In this document: positions 6,853 to 8,797 of the stretch, piece by piece
Position numbering within the stretch: the stretch's first letter is position 1
How the letters are laid out: each line of letters begins with the position of its first letter
Assembly (NCBI GenBank): GCA_947631885.1
Contig: CANRMZ010000041.1
Coordinates: 1-8,797 of the forward strand
Direction of reading: 5' to 3'
Origin: an uncultured Bacilli bacterium
GTDB lineage: Bacteria; Bacillota_I; Bacilli_A; RF39; UBA660
DNA: 8,797 bases
Made by a program: the position numbers and the translations under genes
The notes under the pieces: model-generated
What the model was told of the DNA's origin: nothing
The model's input: only the letters and a program-made list of their open reading frames with translations
Database searches by the model: none

Positions 6853-7260
6853 CTATCTTTTGTTTTTAAAAAATGTAGAAAGAAGATTGCTGAATTTTGA
6901 AGCATTATTAGTCTCTAATTTATTATAAGAAGCTGAGAATGATGATTCATTAAATTTTGAATCCGTAATGTAATATACACAGCTGATTCTACTTTGTTTA
7001 ATTACTTCAGCACACATACAGCAAGGGCGCAAAGTCACATACATTTCACACCCATCTAAGCGCCAATCTTTAAGCTTTTTTTCCGCCTTTATAATGGTGC
7101 TTATCTCAGCATGGTTAATACAGCAATGAGACTTTTGGCGAGTGTTATGGCCTTTTGCTATTATCTTTCCGTCTTTAACAATTACGCATCCGACAGGTAC
7201 TTCATTCTTTCTATAAGCTTTTAAAGCTTCCTTATATAATATTTTTTCTACATCATTCAT
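6853..7260 (-). CDS. tadA: tRNA adenosine(34) deaminase TadA (divergent)
   Basis: TadA converts A34 to inosine in tRNA-Arg(ACG), which is essential for decoding CGN codons in most bacteria. The protein has 135 residues, somewhat shorter than the usual 150-165. The cytidine-deaminase fold is clear: VPVGCVIVKDGKIIAKGHN (21-39), the catalytic HAE at 50-52 (zinc ligand His50, proton-shuttle Glu52) and PCCMC at 79-83 with zinc ligands Cys80 and Cys83. The usual TLEPCxMCAGA is TLRPCCMCAEV here, and the region after QSRI differs from the usual GAAGS loop. Position next to dnaX and the SRP RNA is that of Bacillus tadA (yaaJ), which is the main reason to prefer TadA over another deaminase. GGTGA at 7270-7266 precedes ATG 7260, directly after the SRP RNA U tract, so expression probably depends on read-through. 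Confidence 0.85.
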   Translation of the reverse strand: MNDVEKILYKEALKAYRKNEVPVGCVIVKDGKIIAKGHNTRQKSHCCINHAEISTIIKAEKKLKDWRLDGCEMYVTLRPCCMCAEVIKQSRISCVYYITDSKFNESSFSASYNKLETNNASKFSNLLSTFFKNKR

Positions 7261-7274
7261 AATAATTCACCAAC

Positions 7275-7291
7275 AAAAAAGTGCACACAAA
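7275..7291 (-). terminator. U tract closing the SRP RNA rod (intrinsic terminator)
   Basis: The terminal helix of the SRP RNA (3' arm ending in GUGCAC) is followed directly by six U residues (7280-7275). This arrangement can end transcription. tadA's ribosome-binding site begins five bases further on, so some read-through is expected. Confidence 0.6.
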
Positions 7292-7351
7292 CAGGGATTG
7301 ATGTGGCTGCCTTCTTCCGAATCTGACCAGGTTACAATATATTTGTTGCAC
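7275..7351 (-). ncRNA. ffs: Signal recognition particle RNA (short 4.5S type)
   Basis: The minus strand contains the SRP helix-8 signature TGGTCAGATTCGGAAGAAGG followed by CAGCCA, the Ffh-binding part of SRP RNA that targets nascent membrane and secreted proteins. The pairing is clear: GGU/GCC flanks a symmetric internal loop CAGA/GGCA, then UUC/GAA closes a GGAA tetraloop. The ends pair as GUGCAACAAAU with GUUUGUGUGCAC (one bulged G), giving a single rod of about 71 nt plus U6. This is the short type without an Alu domain, as in E. coli or mycoplasmas rather than the long Bacillus scRNA. A promoter sits exactly upstream. In B. subtilis the RNA gene lies between tadA and dnaX; here it precedes tadA. 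Confidence 0.93.
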
Positions 7352-7357
7352 GAATAA

Positions 7358-7386
7358 ATAATATCAAATACTTAGCATAAAAGCAA
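7358..7386 (-). promoter_or_regulatory. Sigma-A-type promoter of the SRP RNA
   Basis: On the minus strand TTGCTT (7386-7381) and TATTAT (7363-7358) are separated by exactly 17 bases. Six bases downstream of the -10 lies G7351, the first base of the terminal SRP RNA helix. Spacing and start position agree with a vegetative promoter. Confidence 0.75.
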
Positions 7387-7400
7387 ATAAAAGCAATTAA

Positions 7401-7416
7401 TGTTTCACGTGAAACA
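7401..7416. promoter_or_regulatory. parS site 1 (ParB/Spo0J binding)
   Basis: TGTTTCACGTGAAACA is an exact match to the bacterial parS consensus, bound by ParB (Spo0J) to organise and segregate the origin region and load SMC. The dyad extends to 18 bp (ATGTTTCACGTGAAACAT, 7400-7417). It lies just upstream of the SRP RNA promoter. Confidence 0.95.
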
Positions 7417-7501
7417 TTTTATAATATGAAAGTATTTAATTAACATTATTTATTATTTAAAATTAAAGTTATATTTCTATATTCAATTGATTTTTTATTT
7501 A

Positions 7502-7517
7502 TGTTTCACGTGAAACA
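7502..7517. promoter_or_regulatory. parS site 2 (ParB/Spo0J binding)
   Basis: This is a second exact TGTTTCACGTGAAACA, again within an 18-bp perfect dyad (7501-7518), placed 101 bp from site 1. Two perfect sites in a non-coding stretch next to gyrA indicate an origin-proximal location. Confidence 0.95.
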
Positions 7518-7596
7518 TTGACATTTTTTGCCTATAAATAAGGCTTTTATCGTTAATTTAAACAGTTAATGCAACTATATTTTTTTAATTGTACTG

Positions 7597-7614
7597 TTGT
7601 TATCTTTACAAAAT
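7597..7614 (+). repeat. 18-bp direct repeat, copy A
   Basis: TTGTTATCTTTACAAAAT occurs here and again at 7751-7768 in the same orientation, 154 bp apart. Each copy contains a short dyad, TTGT-N7-ACAA, of the kind seen in protein-binding sites. It does not match a DnaA box. Function is unknown. Confidence 0.7.
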
Positions 7615-7677
7615 CTATGCTGCTTTTTTGTATAAATTTTATAGATAATTAAATTTTAATTTAACGTGTCACATTAT

Positions 7678-7717
7678 GCAAATTCTCAGGTTTAGGCGAG
7701 TGAGTTGTTGAAATTGC
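7678..7717. other. Imperfect hairpin or possible structured RNA element
   Basis: GCAAATTC (7678-7685) pairs with GAAATTGC (7710-7717) with one A-A mismatch. Inside it CTCA (7685-7688) can pair with TGAG (7701-7704); the shared C7685 can serve only one of the two. The enclosed patch is richer in G+C than its surroundings. No known riboswitch or small RNA is recognised, and the strand is undetermined. Confidence 0.35.
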
Positions 7718-7750
7718 CCTAATATATGTCAAAATTCAATATATGTATCA

Positions 7751-7768
7751 TTGTTATCTTTACAAAAT
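7751..7768 (+). repeat. 18-bp direct repeat, copy B
   Basis: This second exact copy of TTGTTATCTTTACAAAAT lies just beyond the gyrA terminator. The flanking bases differ from those of copy A apart from a few T and A residues, so the conserved unit appears to be the 18-mer itself. Confidence 0.7.
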
Positions 7769-7777
7769 TGCATAATA

Positions 7778-7804
7778 AAAATTCAATCATTTCGATTGAA
7801 CTTT
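7778..7804 (-). terminator. Intrinsic terminator of gyrA
   Basis: Eight bases after the gyrA TAA, the minus strand forms AAAGTTCAATC - GAAAT - GATTGAATTTT, an 11-bp stem with one G-U pair and a 5-base loop. Its 3' arm runs into a T-rich tail. It separates gyrA transcription from the parS and SRP RNA region. Confidence 0.8.
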
Positions 7805-7812
7805 ATTTTTTA

Positions 7813-8797
7813 TTAGTTTTCGTTCGAAGAACTATCTTCTGTTTCTTCTTCAGGTGTTGCTTCTTCTTTATCTACTAAACTTATTGCAGCTACAGTTTGT
7901 TCGTCTTTAAGATTAATCAATCTTATACCTTGAGTTACTCTTCCTAGTACTGATATTTGTTCTAGAGGCATTCTCATCGTCATTCCGGTGTTACTTACAA
8001 TAATTATATCTTGGTTATCTTTTGCTACCTTAACGGCTACTAAATTACCATTCTTTTCAGTTATATTTAATGCCTTAACGCCTTTGCTTCCACGTTTAGT
8101 TTGACGGTATTCTTCAACTTTAGTTTGTTTTCCATAACCCTTTTCAGTAACTAACAATATCGTACTATCTTCTTTAGCAATCTCGCAGCAAATACATGTA
8201 GAATCTCCTAATGAAATACCCATTACTCCTGAAGCATTTCTGCCCATAACTCTAACTTCGTTTTCATTAAATCTTACCATTCTTCCACTGCTAGATCCTA
8301 ATAAAATAATATCGTTTCCTGTAGTTTTATGAACACCGATAAGCTCATCATCTTCTCTAAGAGTTATGCAAATCTTACCAGATGATCTTATATTATCGAA
8401 CTCACTTACCATTGTTCTTTTTACAATACCCTTCTTAGTAGCAAATAATAAGTATTTAGTCTTTTCATCATTAGAATAAGATAATATTGAACTAACTACT
8501 TCATCTTTCTCTAAAGGTAATAGATTAATTATAGGAAGGCCTTTAGAGGTTCTGCCAAATTCAGGTATTTCATAACCCTTAATACGATAAGTTTTACCTT
8601 TATTAGTAAAGAAGCAAATATAATCATGAGTAGATACAGTAAGAATTTTCTCTACAAAGTCTTCTTCATTAGTTGTCATACCTTTAATTCCTACACCACC
8701 ACGATTTTGGGCTTTAAATGTATCGGACGTGATTCTCTTTATGTAACCATTTTTTGTTAAAGCTATCATTACATTTTCTTCGGGAATTAATGACTCA
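7813..8797 (-). CDS. gyrA: DNA gyrase subunit A, C-terminal part (cut by window edge)
   Basis: GyrA is the DNA-breaking and wrapping subunit of gyrase, which introduces negative supercoils. The visible 327 residues begin ESLIPEENVMIALTKNGYIKR, at the entry to the beta-pinwheel C-terminal domain; the catalytic N-terminal part lies beyond the window. The frame is open to position 8797, so the internal ATG at 8769 is not the start. Recognisable blades include the GyrA box QNRGGVG (residues 30-36 of the fragment), EFGRTSKGLPIINLLPLEKDE, KTKYLLFATKKGIVKRT, GRMVRFNENEVRVMGRNASGV, EKGYGKQTKVEEY and MRMPLEQISVLGRVTQGIRLI. The protein ends in an acidic tail (EEATPEEETEDSSSNEN). The GyrA box normally reads QRRGGK/RG, so two basic positions differ. 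The gene type (GyrA, not ParC) is supported by the intact box region and by the origin-proximal parS sites. Confidence 0.96.
   Translation of the reverse strand, partial: ESLIPEENVMIALTKNGYIKRITSDTFKAQNRGGVGIKGMTTNEEDFVEKILTVSTHDYICFFTNKGKTYRIKGYEIPEFGRTSKGLPIINLLPLEKDEVVSSILSYSNDEKTKYLLFATKKGIVKRTMVSEFDNIRSSGKICITLREDDELIGVHKTTGNDIILLGSSSGRMVRFNENEVRVMGRNASGVMGISLGDSTCICCEIAKEDSTILLVTEKGYGKQTKVEEYRQTKRGSKGVKALNITEKNGNLVAVKVAKDNQDIIIVSNTGMTMRMPLEQISVLGRVTQGIRLINLKDEQTVAAISLVDKEEATPEEETEDSSSNEN

Larger units (their letters stand above)
7353..7812. other. 460-bp non-coding stretch between SRP RNA and gyrA
   Basis: No convincing open reading frame or tRNA is seen on either strand of this very AT-rich stretch. 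From left to right it holds the SRP RNA promoter, parS 1, parS 2, a small GCCT-N7-AGGC hairpin (7530-7544), copy A of an 18-bp repeat, an imperfect hairpin (7678-7717) in a locally G+C-richer patch, a short AATATATGT direct repeat (7721-7729 and 7738-7746), copy B of the 18-bp repeat, and the gyrA terminator. No DnaA-box cluster was recognised. Confidence 0.7.

Noticed and set aside
7530..7544. GCCT-N7-AGGC hairpin followed by TTTT as a plus-strand terminator
   Set aside because: The stem is only 4 bp, and no plus-strand gene exists upstream for it to terminate.
7597..7614. 18-bp repeat as a DnaA box
   Set aside because: TTATCTTTA differs from TTATCCACA at three adjacent positions, too many to call.
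7727..7732. Perfect TTGACA on the minus strand as a promoter -35
   Set aside because: At 16-19 bases downstream there is no acceptable -10 (the sequence is CAACAAC-like), and the element lies within a repeated AT-rich patch.
7353..7812. Chromosomal origin (oriC) in the non-coding stretch
   Set aside because: The parS sites and AT-richness are suggestive, but no cluster of TTATCCACA-type DnaA boxes was seen and dnaA/dnaN are not adjacent. parS sites alone only mean origin-proximal.

Overview
The window is AT-rich and every convincing protein gene lies on the minus strand. It reads as the origin-proximal housekeeping block of a low-GC Bacillota (class Bacilli in the broad sense). The gene order, read on the minus strand, is gyrA (3' part) - SRP RNA - tadA - dnaX - ebfC/yaaK - recR - bofA-like - holB - ricT - yabB-type methyltransferase - pth - mfd (5' part). 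This is a compressed version of the order known from Bacillus subtilis. Several genes that sit between these in B. subtilis are absent here: tmk, yaaQ, yaaR, yabA, rsmI and fin. TGA serves as a stop (pth, the methyltransferase and ricT) and Trp is read from TGG, so the Mycoplasma code is unlikely. A small-genome gut-type Bacilli lineage (Erysipelotrichales or RF39-like) would fit, but that placement is inference.

Layout: 8797-7813 (minus) holds the gyrase A C-terminal domain, ending in an acidic tail and an intrinsic terminator. Positions 7353-7812 are a 460-bp non-coding stretch. It carries two perfect parS sites (TGTTTCACGTGAAACA) 101 bp apart, an exact 18-bp direct repeat with internal dyad symmetry, an imperfect hairpin, and a clean sigma-A-type promoter. 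That promoter drives a short (~77 nt) SRP RNA ending in a U tract. tadA begins only a few bases after that tract. dnaX, ebfC, recR, bofA-like, holB, ricT, the methyltransferase, pth and mfd then follow with gaps of at most 42 bp or with overlaps, so they look co-transcribed and translationally coupled.

Functionally the block combines replication (gyrA, and the clamp-loader genes dnaX and holB), recombination and repair (recR, ebfC, mfd), translation and tRNA upkeep (tadA, trmN6-like, pth), protein targeting (SRP RNA), and two regulatory proteins of the sporulation/competence world (ricT, bofA-like).

The most striking signals are chromosome-organisation sites. Besides the two parS sites, a perfect Noc-type palindrome (ATTTCCCGGGAAAT) is embedded in the dnaX coding sequence, which suggests the organism uses both ParB and Noc. 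dnaX also carries an in-frame A AAA AAC heptamer in the linker after the ATPase and collar region, with a -1 stop four codons later. This could yield a short gamma-like clamp-loader subunit. I saw no evidence of a wholly new multi-gene system; the novelty is in the non-coding region and in these embedded signals.
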